From a virus, in the IMG/VR virus record IMGVR_UViG_3300042559_000190, positions 1 to 44,304 of that record: a DNA stretch of 44,304 bases, one strand, 5' to 3'. Below are positions 6,275 through 13,621 of this stretch, piece after piece. Numbering within the stretch: the stretch's first letter is position 1; each line of letters starts with the position of its first letter. The notes under the pieces were generated by a model. The model was not told the origin of the DNA. It saw only the letters and a list, made by a program, of their open reading frames with translations, and did no database searches. Position numbers and translations under genes: made by a program.

Positions 6275-6316
6275 TGTAGCACACACTGGCAAGATTAGTA
6301 CAAACCGACTAACCGC

Positions 6317-6496
6317 ATGATCCTTTGCTCGCTCGGCCCGCTTTATATCGGACTGGACCAGGAGTCGTTCCTCGACCTGTACTGCACATCTGCTGCAGCA
6401 GGAATCCACTTAGGACGACTACGGGTAGAATTCGATCGTCCTCAACTGAGGTCCCATGGATCCACTCAAACGCCAGACCACAAGCCAATCAACTGA
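6317..6496 (+). CDS. Small hypothetical protein upstream of MarR-like gene
   Basis: The product has 59 residues starting MILCSLGPLYIGLDQESFL, with a helical, Ala-rich middle and a Pro/His-rich tail. It ends inside the next gene, overlapping by 41 bases. No known domain. Because it precedes the MarR-like and int genes in tight order, it may belong to that module. Moderate confidence because of the short length. Confidence 0.4.
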   Translation: MILCSLGPLYIGLDQESFLDLYCTSAAAGIHLGRLRVEFDRPQLRSHGSTQTPDHKPIN

Positions 6497-6812
6497 AAGA
6501 CTTCTTAATGCCTTTGAACTTCTCAGGTTGATGGATAGAGAAATACCGGGACAAGTTGTCTCGGCGTTTCTTTACATCGCTTCCCATAACCCTTGCCACA
6601 AGCAAGCCCTAGAGGAAGACTTGGGATTCAAGGTCGCATCTGGAAGTCGCACTACAGATTGGCTGAGTGAGTACCACCGACTGGGCAAGCCTGGTTTGGG
6701 ACTCATTAAGAAGTACCAAGACCCACTCAATAGGAGGCGCGTCTTGCTTGAGCTTACACCCAAAGGTGAGGCTCTTATCCGTCAGATGAAAGCACTGATC
6801 TCTGATGACTGA
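6456..6812 (+). CDS. MarR-like winged-helix regulator
   Basis: The protein has 118 residues. A helix-turn-helix region is seen in HKQALEEDLGFKVASGSRTTD, followed by YHRLGKPGLGLIKKYQDP and the wing-type stretch RRRVLLELTPKGEALIRQMK, whose TPKGEALI end is typical of MarR/winged-helix proteins. It probably binds DNA as a dimer. Cyanopodoviruses often carry a MarR-type gene beside int. Its end overlaps the int start by 8 bases, so the two are co-translated. A role in the lysis-lysogeny choice or early gene control is inferred from position. Confidence 0.75.
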   Translation: MDPLKRQTTSQSTERLLNAFELLRLMDREIPGQVVSAFLYIASHNPCHKQALEEDLGFKVASGSRTTDWLSEYHRLGKPGLGLIKKYQDPLNRRRVLLELTPKGEALIRQMKALISDD

Positions 6813-7677
6813 CACCACCACCAAGGTCACCACATGGGGCAACGCCCTTGACTACACGTTCAAAACGCGCCACACCTGGCGGCATGGCAATGGACGTGGA
6901 ACTGCTGTCATTAACACTGGACACTTTACGCGCCTTAGAGGACGAAGCTTTCCAGTGGCCCGAATCAACCAAGCCTGTCTCTCACAGGTGTGCATCGAAT
7001 TGGAGGAAGAATGTAAGAGCGATGCGACTATCAACCGAATTGTCTCTGCGGTCAGCACAGTCCTCAACCACTGCGCCATGGACGGACTCCTCAGCCAAGC
7101 GCCAAAACTAAGGCGCCGCAAGGAGGTAGAGCACCGTCTGACCTGGTTCAGCAAGGACGAAGTGGAAGCCATGGTCTACGGCTCCCTGGACCCGTTTGAT
7201 CGCCGTGATCTGGCGGAATTGGTGGTTGTGGCTGGCTACACCGGCATGCGGCAAGCCGAACTGCTCACGCTCAAAGCCATGGACGTGGATCTCTCGCTCA
7301 ACATCATCCATGTGGGCGGTCGCCCCGGTTTTACAGCGAAAGCTGGCAACTACCGGGCGATTCCCATTCACGATCGAATCAAGGACGTTCTCTATTCTCG
7401 GATGGAGCATGTCAGTGATAACGTTCGTTTGTTTGGTGATGAGTGGAACAACAAGGACCAACTGTTCCGCGCCTTTAAAAAGGTGCGTAACTACATTGGT
7501 AAGGACGAGACCTATGTCTTCCACAGCCTGCGCCACAGCTTCGGCACGTGGTGCGCGGAGGCCGGGGTGCCCATGCGAACCCTGATGGACCTGATGGGTC
7601 ACAAGCGGATCGAGACCACGCTCCGCTACGCCAAGACCACGGACAAGGCCCGAACCGACGCGATCAACCTGATCTAA
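6805..7677 (+). CDS. int: Tyrosine-type site-specific integrase
   Basis: The enzyme has 290 residues and recombines phage attP with a host attB. Catalytic residues can all be seen: Arg149 in GYTGMRQAELL, Lys179 in FTAKAGNYR, His240 and Arg243 in HSLRHSFGTW, His266 in LMGHKRIETT and nucleophile Tyr275 in LRYAKTT. The N-terminal half is a SAM-like DNA-binding region (about 30-110). It starts inside the MarR-like gene stop and is followed after 84 bases by a tRNA-Leu-like attP core. The gene appears intact, so the phage may integrate. Confidence 0.96.
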   Translation: MTDTTTKVTTWGNALDYTFKTRHTWRHGNGRGTAVINTGHFTRLRGRSFPVARINQACLSQVCIELEEECKSDATINRIVSAVSTVLNHCAMDGLLSQAPKLRRRKEVEHRLTWFSKDEVEAMVYGSLDPFDRRDLAELVVVAGYTGMRQAELLTLKAMDVDLSLNIIHVGGRPGFTAKAGNYRAIPIHDRIKDVLYSRMEHVSDNVRLFGDEWNNKDQLFRAFKKVRNYIGKDETYVFHSLRHSFGTWCAEAGVPMRTLMDLMGHKRIETTLRYAKTTDKARTDAINLI

Positions 7678-7761
7678 GCGCGACTACTACCCCCTGTGAT
7701 ATGGTTTTCAGGTGCCCAAACGACGGCGGCTCTCACTGAGTCCCATCGTTGGAATCCCTTT

Positions 7762-7802
7762 GCGGATGTGGCGGAATTGGTAGACGCGCTAGTTTCAGGT
7801 AC
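7762..7802 (+). other. attP core: 5' half of a tRNA-Leu(CAG) gene
   Basis: The 41 bases start GCGGATGTGGCGGAATTGG and run through a D-arm and the anticodon stem-loop CTAGT-TTCAGGT-AC, with anticodon CAG at its expected place, then diverge from a tRNA. The variable and T arms are absent. A tRNA-half directly downstream of an integrase gene is the standard layout of attP. In cyanophage P-SSP7 a 42-base match to a host tRNA-Leu was reported at the same place. The host should carry the full tRNA-Leu(CAG) as attB. Confidence 0.88.
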
Positions 7803-7820
7803 GCGTTCGACAAGGATTCG

Positions 7821-7879
7821 TTAGTGGATGGGTGAGGTCGCAAGGCCCCACCCTTCTTTCGTACCAAGGCATCCACTAA
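7821..7879 (+). terminator. Nested hairpin after attP, likely int terminator
   Basis: The outer arms TTAGTGGATG (7821-7830) and CATCCACTAA (7870-7879) pair over 10 bases. Inside, GGGTGAGGTC (7830-7839), a GCAA tetraloop and GGCCCCACCC (7844-7853) form a strong stem with one mismatch, followed by TTCTTTC. The inner hairpin suits termination of int transcription. The right outer arm shares ATCCACTAAG with several RACCTATCCACT elements. Confidence 0.65.
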
Positions 7880-7920
7880 GCAACAGGTCTAATCCACGCT
7901 TCTAGCTTGCGATCTCAGCA

Positions 7921-8385
7921 ATGAAAGCAACCCTTTTCACAGCCGTTGTTGTGGCTGTCTCTTGGTGTGTGCGTGTTGAAGCCTCACCTCAAATGCAGGA
8001 TCTCCTGCAAGCCATCCGATCAACAGGCACCACGATTGCGACCAACGATCCCCGCTTCTGCAAGGACCCCGCTGTTCTTGGTTACTACCGCTATCAGAAG
8101 GGGGTGATCGATCAGCTGACCTTGTGCGTGGTCAACCATGACGGTGACACCGCTGAGCTACACGACACGCTCCTGCATGAAGCCATCCACGTCGCCCAGT
8201 CCTGCAACGGTGGCCCGCTGTTCACCACCCACACGATCAAAGCAGCATCCACTGAGGCGGAGCGGAAGCTCGTGGCCAAGACCTATGCGGGTGCGCAGTT
8301 CGACAACGAACTCGAGGCTCGCGTGGTGGCTCGCGATTGGGATGAGGTCTATGTGACCAACTTGATCAAAGAGTATTGCAACTGA
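7921..8385 (+). CDS. Secreted HExxH metalloprotease-like protein
   Basis: The product has 154 residues. Residues 1-22 form a signal peptide (MKATLFTAVVVAVSWC, then VEASP). A zincin motif HEAIH is at residues 86-90, and NELEARVVARD later (about 128-138) could give the third zinc ligand as in small gluzincins. Four cysteines of the mature part fit disulphide bonds outside the cytoplasm. It is predicted to act in the periplasm or envelope; the substrate is unknown. It stands alone between the attP region and RNA polymerase, so it may be a lysogenic-conversion or early envelope gene. The catalytic role is inferred from the motif. Confidence 0.7.
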   Translation: MKATLFTAVVVAVSWCVRVEASPQMQDLLQAIRSTGTTIATNDPRFCKDPAVLGYYRYQKGVIDQLTLCVVNHDGDTAELHDTLLHEAIHVAQSCNGGPLFTTHTIKAASTEAERKLVAKTYAGAQFDNELEARVVARDWDEVYVTNLIKEYCN

Positions 8386-8394
8386 ACTGACCTT

Positions 8395-10728
8395 ATGGCG
8401 ACACCTGCTCAGATTGAGGAACAAATCCAGCTTGAACGTGATGCCATCCGACTAGGGCTCAAAAAGCTCCAGGAGAACACCCGTCAACTCGAAGAACGGA
8501 GCTATTCCTCTGCGTCTGTCTATGGGATCAGTTCCATCGATTCCCTGATGGGTCCGCTGGTTGAGAAGATCAAGGACACAGCCCATGACCGGGTACACAG
8601 GCAGACAGGACAGTACGCAGCCATCAAGGTGTATCTCAAGGATCTGGAGCCCCTGGCCGCTGCTGCCATTACCCTAAAGCTCACCTTTGACAAGGTGTTT
8701 GGTTACAGGGACAAGTCCAATCAACTTGTTACGGTGCTTGAGTCCATTGGTCGGGCTGTGGAGGATGAGTGTCAGATGCGCTTCTACGAGAAGGAAGCCC
8801 CAGGGCTCCTGAATGTCTTGAAGAAGAACTACTGGCACCGCTCCTGTGGTACCCATCAAAAACTGGTGGTGATCAAAACCCTGATGAACCGGTCGGATAT
8901 CGAATGGAAGACGTGGGGCCGCACCAACCGCATGAAGCTGGGCGGCTGGCTGCTGGACTGCCTGATGCAGGTCAGTGGTTGGTTTGACAAGGAGATGCGT
9001 CAGGAGGGAAAGAACCGGGTCAACTATGTGGTCCCGACCCCTGAGTACCTTGCCATCAAGGACAAGGTGATGGCCGATGCCGAGCTGTTCGCACCCCTAG
9101 CCTGGCCGATGCTGATCGAGCCCAATGACTGGGCGCCCGGCCGGCCGGGTGGTTACCTGCTCAACGAGGTCATGCGCGGCCACGACATGGTGCGGCGAGG
9201 ACATGGCGTGTGTATACAGGGGGAACGGGTCTACGCCTTTCTCAACCACCTCCAGAAGGTTGCTTACCGCATCAACCCATTCATCTATGGGGTGGCCCAG
9301 CAGCTGATGGAGAAGGGTTTGAAGGTGGGCAAGTTCATCCCTATTGTTGAGATGCCGCTGCCGAACAAACCGTTCGACATTGCTGACAACTACGATGCTC
9401 GGAAGAGCTATCGCAGGGAAGCAGCAGAGGTTCGCAACAAGAATGCCTATAGCTTCAAGGCTTCGTGTCGTACACGTATGACCATGGAGACGGCTGATCG
9501 CTTTGCTTCCAAGGACAGGTTCTTCTTGCCGTGGAGCTGCGATTACCGGGGAAGGGCATATCCTATCCCTGCATTTCTCACCCCTCAGGATACGGACTTT
9601 GGAAAGAGTTTGTTAAGGTTCGCTGATGAAGCGTTCCTGACACCTGATGCTGAGGATTGGCTTGCCTTTCAGGTCGCTACCACCTACGGCTTGGACAAGG
9701 CTCCGATGGCTGAGCGCCTGGAATGGTCACGATCAAACCATGAGCTAATCACTCGGGTTGCAACCGATCCACTTAGCAATCTATCTGAGTGGGAAGCGGC
9801 TGATGAGTCCTGGCAATTCCTGGCAGCTTGTGAGGAATACCACGCTTGTCTGATTGAGTGCAGTCGATCCTTTACGGGATTGATGGTGGCCACCGATGCC
9901 ACCTGTTCTGGTCTTCAGATCCTCGCTGGTCTGGCACGAGACAAGAACACAGCACGGTTGGTCAATGTCCTGCCAAGTGATCAGCCACAGGATGCTTACA
10001 AGGTCGTTGCTGAAGCAGCAAAACCTGACTGCCCTGAACACATTCGTCAACACATGGACAGGGGTGTGTCGAAACGGGTCGTAATGACCATCCCATACAA
10101 TGCCAAGCCTTTCTCCAATCGGAGTTACATCAGGCAGGCATTGAGTGATAAGGGTGTCGAGGTGACCAAGGAGGAACTGACCCAAACAGTGAATGCTGTT
10201 CGGGAAGCTATGAAGCGTGTTGTTCCTGGTCCTATGGAAGTGATGGAGTGGATTGAAAAAGAGATCGCTGCATGCATCCATCGTGGTGTTACAGAGGTGT
10301 CCTGGGTCACACCATCAGGGTTTGTGGTCACACAGAAACTGATGAAGAAGCAGGTCGAAGTAGTGAAACTACAGCTACTTGGTCGTTGTGAAATCCGTGT
10401 TGCCACTGATGACACCGATGAGGTGGACATCAATAGACACCGAGCTGCTACCGCACCAAACCTGATCCATTCACTCGATGCTTCTCTCCTGCACATCGCT
10501 TTCACCACTTTCAACACTCCTTTTACTGTCATCCACGATTCAGTGCTGTGCCGCGCAACAGACATGTCTAACCTATCCACTAAGGTAAGGGAGACATACA
10601 TGCACCTGTTTGCTGAGCACGATTACCTGCGTGATTGGGCCAAACAGATTGGCGCCATCCACGAACCACCGATCATTGGAGACCTTGAACCGGAATCCGT
10701 GATCGAATCCACTTACTTTTTCTGTTAA
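8395..10728 (+). CDS. T7-type single-subunit RNA polymerase
   Basis: The enzyme transcribes the middle and late phage genes. It has 777 residues, about 100 fewer than T7 RNAP (883) and near the size of other cyanopodovirus enzymes. Seen: PWSCDYRGRAYPIP, motif A DATCSGLQILAGL with Asp501, motif B KRVVMTIPYNAKPFSN with Lys560 and Tyr568 (same spacing as T7 Lys631/Tyr639), and motif C VIHDSVL with Asp715. The gap between motifs A and B is shorter than in T7, so the fingers are reduced. It ends in YFFC, and its stop is directly followed by the next start. A RACCTATCCACT element lies in its 3' end. Confidence 0.97.
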   Translation: MATPAQIEEQIQLERDAIRLGLKKLQENTRQLEERSYSSASVYGISSIDSLMGPLVEKIKDTAHDRVHRQTGQYAAIKVYLKDLEPLAAAAITLKLTFDKVFGYRDKSNQLVTVLESIGRAVEDECQMRFYEKEAPGLLNVLKKNYWHRSCGTHQKLVVIKTLMNRSDIEWKTWGRTNRMKLGGWLLDCLMQVSGWFDKEMRQEGKNRVNYVVPTPEYLAIKDKVMADAELFAPLAWPMLIEPNDWAPGRPGGYLLNEVMRGHDMVRRGHGVCIQGERVYAFLNHLQKVAYRINPFIYGVAQQLMEKGLKVGKFIPIVEMPLPNKPFDIADNYDARKSYRREAAEVRNKNAYSFKASCRTRMTMETADRFASKDRFFLPWSCDYRGRAYPIPAFLTPQDTDFGKSLLRFADEAFLTPDAEDWLAFQVATTYGLDKAPMAERLEWSRSNHELITRVATDPLSNLSEWEAADESWQFLAACEEYHACLIECSRSFTGLMVATDATCSGLQILAGLARDKNTARLVNVLPSDQPQDAYKVVAEAAKPDCPEHIRQHMDRGVSKRVVMTIPYNAKPFSNRSYIRQALSDKGVEVTKEELTQTVNAVREAMKRVVPGPMEVMEWIEKEIAACIHRGVTEVSWVTPSGFVVTQKLMKKQVEVVKLQLLGRCEIRVATDDTDEVDINRHRAATAPNLIHSLDASLLHIAFTTFNTPFTVIHDSVLCRATDMSNLSTKVRETYMHLFAEHDYLRDWAKQIGAIHEPPIIGDLEPESVIESTYFFC
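10570..10581 (+). repeat. RACCTATCCACT element, copy 4
   Basis: Exact copy inside the 3' end of the RNA polymerase gene, 147 bases before the start of the ssDNA-binding protein gene. It is read in a different frame from copy 5, so it is conserved as DNA or RNA and not as protein. Confidence 0.7.
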
Positions 10729-11294
10729 TGGCACAAACCATCCACGTTACCGAACAGCCTGTTGTCCTCGAAGGCTATCAAGCTGTGCTGAAGCCCAGTA
10801 AGTTTGGCTACTCGTTGTCTGCTCTGGTAGATAGCAAGCTGGTCGAGTCCCTGGAAACTGATCGAACTGAGTCCTTGAAATGGGCTGAGTCGAAGTTGAA
10901 GAACCCGAAACGAAGTGTCCTCAAACCAGAACCCTGGGAAGAGGTTACTAGTGACAAGTACAAGGTTAAGTTCAGCTGGAATGAAGAGACCCGTCCACCT
11001 GTAGTGGATTCTGAAGGTACTCCGATTACCGATGATGGCACCCCCATTTATAGTGGGTCTCAAGTGAAGCTTGCTTTCAAGCAAAAACCTTACATCCTGC
11101 GGGATGGTGTGACCTACGGCACAAGCCTCAAGCTTGTCGGTGTACAGGTGATTGCACTGAATGGTGCTGCTGGTATCGACAAAGGAGATCTCTCTGATGT
11201 TGAAGTGGCTGCATTGTTTGGTCAAACTACTGGCTTTAAAGCTGGTGAACCAAACATCACACCGACTGAACAGCCTGAGGAAGACGACTTCTGA
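10728..11294 (+). CDS. Single-stranded DNA-binding protein (T7 gp2.5-like)
   Basis: The protein has 188 residues with a strand-rich core that includes SDKYKVKFSWNEETRPP and VKLAFKQKPYILRDG. It ends EQPEEDDF: an acidic tail with a terminal phenylalanine, which in T7 gp2.5 (ends in the same style) contacts DNA polymerase and helicase. Position directly after RNA polymerase and before endonuclease I matches the T7 order gp2.5-gp3. It coats ssDNA and helps annealing and replisome coordination. Confidence 0.85.
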   Translation: MAQTIHVTEQPVVLEGYQAVLKPSKFGYSLSALVDSKLVESLETDRTESLKWAESKLKNPKRSVLKPEPWEEVTSDKYKVKFSWNEETRPPVVDSEGTPITDDGTPIYSGSQVKLAFKQKPYILRDGVTYGTSLKLVGVQVIALNGAAGIDKGDLSDVEVAALFGQTTGFKAGEPNITPTEQPEEDDF

Positions 11295-11647
11295 TGGCTT
11301 TCCGCTCTGGGCTAGAGGAGAAGGTCGCTGATCTTCTCGTCAACCTGGGGGTGAAGTACGAGTATGAGTGCCACAAAGTTGCTTACCAGATTCAGCACAC
11401 TTACTGTCCTGATTTCCTCTTGCCGAATGGTGTCTATTTAGAGACCAAAGGTCACCTCACCGAGGAAGACCGTCGCAAGATGAAAGCTGTTAAGCAACAG
11501 AACCCAGACTTAGACATTCGATTTGTATTTCAGTCACCCTTTAACAAGATCTACAAAGGATCTAAGACCACGTATGCCAAGTGGAGCGAACAGAATGGCT
11601 TTCCTTGGTGTTCTTTTCACTCAATCCCACTGGAATGGCTAACGTAA
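11294..11647 (+). CDS. Endonuclease I, Holliday junction resolvase (T7 gp3)
   Basis: The enzyme has 117 residues and resolves branched DNA and degrades host DNA. Catalytic residues: Glu8/Glu9 in SGLEEKV, Asp40 in YCPDF, Glu50 and Lys52 in LETKGH, with the T7 spacing between Asp, Glu and Lys (10 and 2). It is slightly shorter than T7 gp3 (149). TGATGG overlap couples it to the SSB gene, and its own end overlaps the next small gene. Confidence 0.93.
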   Translation: MAFRSGLEEKVADLLVNLGVKYEYECHKVAYQIQHTYCPDFLLPNGVYLETKGHLTEEDRRKMKAVKQQNPDLDIRFVFQSPFNKIYKGSKTTYAKWSEQNGFPWCSFHSIPLEWLT

Positions 11648-11781
11648 CTCTCATCAAGGATCTTGCATCAAACCTGATCATGGCCCTTGATAAGCACTCT
11701 TCCCCTCAGGACATCATCGAAGGTTTCGAGGATGCTCTTGATGCCTACGAAGAACTGATCTGCACCTATCACCAGAAATGA
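11635..11781 (+). CDS. Small acidic hypothetical protein
   Basis: The product has 48 residues starting MANVTLIKDLASNLIMALDK, predicted helical and acidic. ATG at 11635 overlaps the endonuclease gene by 13 bases, and its stop overlaps the next start as ATGA. No domain recognised. It may be a small replication accessory protein by position. Confidence 0.6.
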   Translation: MANVTLIKDLASNLIMALDKHSSPQDIIEGFEDALDAYEELICTYHQK

Positions 11782-11978
11782 CTTACGGGACTCCTGAGTA
11801 CTATGCCAACGGCTTTGCTGATTATTTGGCTGACGTTGATGCGTCAAATCCTGAGACAAGTACCAACCTGATCAAAGGGTTTTTACTTGCTGTTGATGAG
11901 TGGCTTGAGTACCACCAAGATCAGGTCTATGAATACGAATCAATCCGAGAGCGAGTTCGTCAGGCACTCCCCGTGTGA
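11778..11978 (+). CDS. Small acidic hypothetical protein, ATGA-coupled
   Basis: The product has 66 residues starting MTYGTPEYYANGFADYL. Like its neighbour it is helical and acidic (ADVDASNPETS, AVDEWLEYHQDQVYEYES). The two may be related or may form a complex. It overlaps the primase-helicase start by about 50 bases. Function unknown. Confidence 0.6.
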   Translation: MTYGTPEYYANGFADYLADVDASNPETSTNLIKGFLLAVDEWLEYHQDQVYEYESIRERVRQALPV

Positions 11979-13536
11979 ATACTGTGGCAGTAGCGATGCC
12001 AACAGCATTTACAGCGATGGGCATTCCTACTGCTTTTCTTGTCGGACTTACACCCACGGTGATCACGATCAAGAATCACCAGACTGCAGCCAACCTATCC
12101 ACTCACGCATGAATCACCATGCCTTCCTCAAAGGTAATGCAGAACGACTTCCAAAGCGGAACCTTTCGGAAAAAGTCTGCCAACAGTACAAAATCTACCG
12201 AGACGGAGACGTTCTACGGTTCAATTATTTCGACGATGCTGGCGTACTATCTGGCTGCAAAGTAAGGACAAAAGGTAAGATCTTCACCTACGAAGGAGAA
12301 ACACCTGGAACACTCTTTGGACAGCACCTGTTTCCCGCCACTGGAAAACGAGTTGTCATCACTGAAGGGGAACTCGATGCAGCTAGTTGTCAGGAAGCTA
12401 TGCCGGGGTGGCCGATGGTCTCTCTACCTAGCGGTGCCACTTCGGCAAAGAAGTCGGTACAACGGTCTCTCCAATGGCTCCAGGGTTATGAGGAGATTGT
12501 CCTGTTCTTCGACAATGACGAGGCAGGCCGTAAGGCGACGGAGGAAGCAGCAGGGGTCCTACCACCTGGCAAGACAAAGATCGCAAGACTTGAGGACTAC
12601 AAGGATGCGTCAGACGCTTTACAGGTCAATGACTCTGAAGCAATTCGTCGAGCGATTTGGGATGCAAAACCGTATCGTCCAGATGGAATTGTAGATGGTA
12701 AGAGTCTACTTGAACTAGTAACCACACCTAACCCACCTTGTGATCATGAATATCCCTATCTGGGGCTCCAACAAAAGCTGCACGGGATCAGGTATGGCGA
12801 GCTTACAACAATCACTGCAGGTTCAGGGATCGGGAAGTCAAGCTTTTGTCGTGAACTTGCAACTCACTTGCTTAGTCAAGGAGAACGAGTTGGCTACCTG
12901 GCATTGGAGGAATCCAATCGTCGTACAGCTCTTGGACTGATGTCCGCTGCTGTTGGCAAGTCCCTACACCTTGGAGAACATGACCGATCTACTCTCACCC
13001 AAGCTTATCAAGACACTCTTGCTAATTGGAATCTCTTTCTTTTTGATGGCTTTGGTAGTTTCGATCCCGACATTGTATACAACCGAATTGAGTATCTTGC
13101 TTGCGGGCTAGATACCAAGGTTGTCTTCCTTGACCACCTCTCGATTCTGTTGTCTGGTCTAGACGGTGATGAGCGCCGGATGATTGACACCACAATGACC
13201 AAGCTGCGTTCACTTGTTGAACGTACAGGCATTGCGTTGTTCCTTGTATCTCACCTCCGACGTACTTCTAGTGATCAAAACCACGAGGAAGGTGCGCGTG
13301 TCACATTGGGACAACTGAGAGGTAGTGCAGCTATTGCACAGCTGTCAGATAGCGTTATCGCCCTGGAACGCAACCAACAGAGTAACTCTGGTGGAAGTGA
13401 GACCACAGTTCGAGTTCTTAAGAACCGCTACTCAGGAGAAGTAGGCATCGCCTGCAAACTCAGCTACGACCTATCCACTTGCAAATTCATTGAAAGCGAA
13501 GCCGATGAAGAGTTCGACCCCGCAACCGATTTCTAA
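11929..13536 (+). CDS. DNA primase-helicase (T7 gp4)
   Basis: The protein has 535 residues. It unwinds DNA and makes primers at the fork. The zinc-binding domain has Cys16, Cys19, Cys35 and Cys38, exactly the T7 gp4 spacing. The TOPRIM primase domain shows VVITEGELDAASC and ILFFDNDEAG-type acidic motifs; the helicase has Walker A TAGSGIGKSS, Walker B KVVFLDHLSIL and the motif LVSHLRR. The acidic tail ends DEEFDPATDF, like T7 gp4, whose terminal Phe contacts polymerase. ATG 11929 is chosen over 11887 because it places the zinc ligands at the T7 positions. Confidence 0.96.
   Translation: MNTNQSESEFVRHSPCEYCGSSDANSIYSDGHSYCFSCRTYTHGDHDQESPDCSQPIHSRMNHHAFLKGNAERLPKRNLSEKVCQQYKIYRDGDVLRFNYFDDAGVLSGCKVRTKGKIFTYEGETPGTLFGQHLFPATGKRVVITEGELDAASCQEAMPGWPMVSLPSGATSAKKSVQRSLQWLQGYEEIVLFFDNDEAGRKATEEAAGVLPPGKTKIARLEDYKDASDALQVNDSEAIRRAIWDAKPYRPDGIVDGKSLLELVTTPNPPCDHEYPYLGLQQKLHGIRYGELTTITAGSGIGKSSFCRELATHLLSQGERVGYLALEESNRRTALGLMSAAVGKSLHLGEHDRSTLTQAYQDTLANWNLFLFDGFGSFDPDIVYNRIEYLACGLDTKVVFLDHLSILLSGLDGDERRMIDTTMTKLRSLVERTGIALFLVSHLRRTSSDQNHEEGARVTLGQLRGSAAIAQLSDSVIALERNQQSNSGGSETTVRVLKNRYSGEVGIACKLSYDLSTCKFIESEADEEFDPATDF
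12092..12103 (+). repeat. RACCTATCCACT element, copy 5
   Basis: Exact copy inside the primase-helicase gene, where it encodes part of SQPIHS in the linker between zinc domain and TOPRIM domain. Confidence 0.65.
13468..13479 (+). repeat. RACCTATCCACT element, copy 6
   Basis: Exact copy near the 3' end of the primase-helicase gene, 37 bases before the ATG at 13505 and upstream of the exonuclease/polymerase genes. It is read in a different frame from copy 5. Confidence 0.65.
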
Positions 13537-13621
13537 ACCCAAGCCCCCCAATCCTCCCACTGCTGCAGCTATCAAGCGAGCACAGTTCGTTGACAAGACC
13601 TACAAATGGGTTGGTAAGTGA
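13505..13621 (+). CDS. Small Pro/Lys-rich protein (38 aa)
   Basis: The product starts MKSSTPQPISKPKPPNPP and ends KTYKWVGK. It overlaps the end of the primase-helicase gene by 32 bases and its TGA overlaps the next GTG start. The basic, proline-rich sequence is probably disordered. Function unknown. Confidence 0.45.
   Translation: MKSSTPQPISKPKPPNPPTAAAIKRAQFVDKTYKWVGK

Noticed and set aside
7548-7739. Plus-strand frame over the end of int
   Set aside because: Out-of-frame shadow of the integrase C-terminus (Gly/Asp/Arg-rich).
7762-7860. Complete tRNA-Leu gene
   Set aside because: Only the 5' half through the anticodon loop matches; the 3' anticodon stem, variable arm and T-arm are replaced by unrelated sequence, so it is read as attP.
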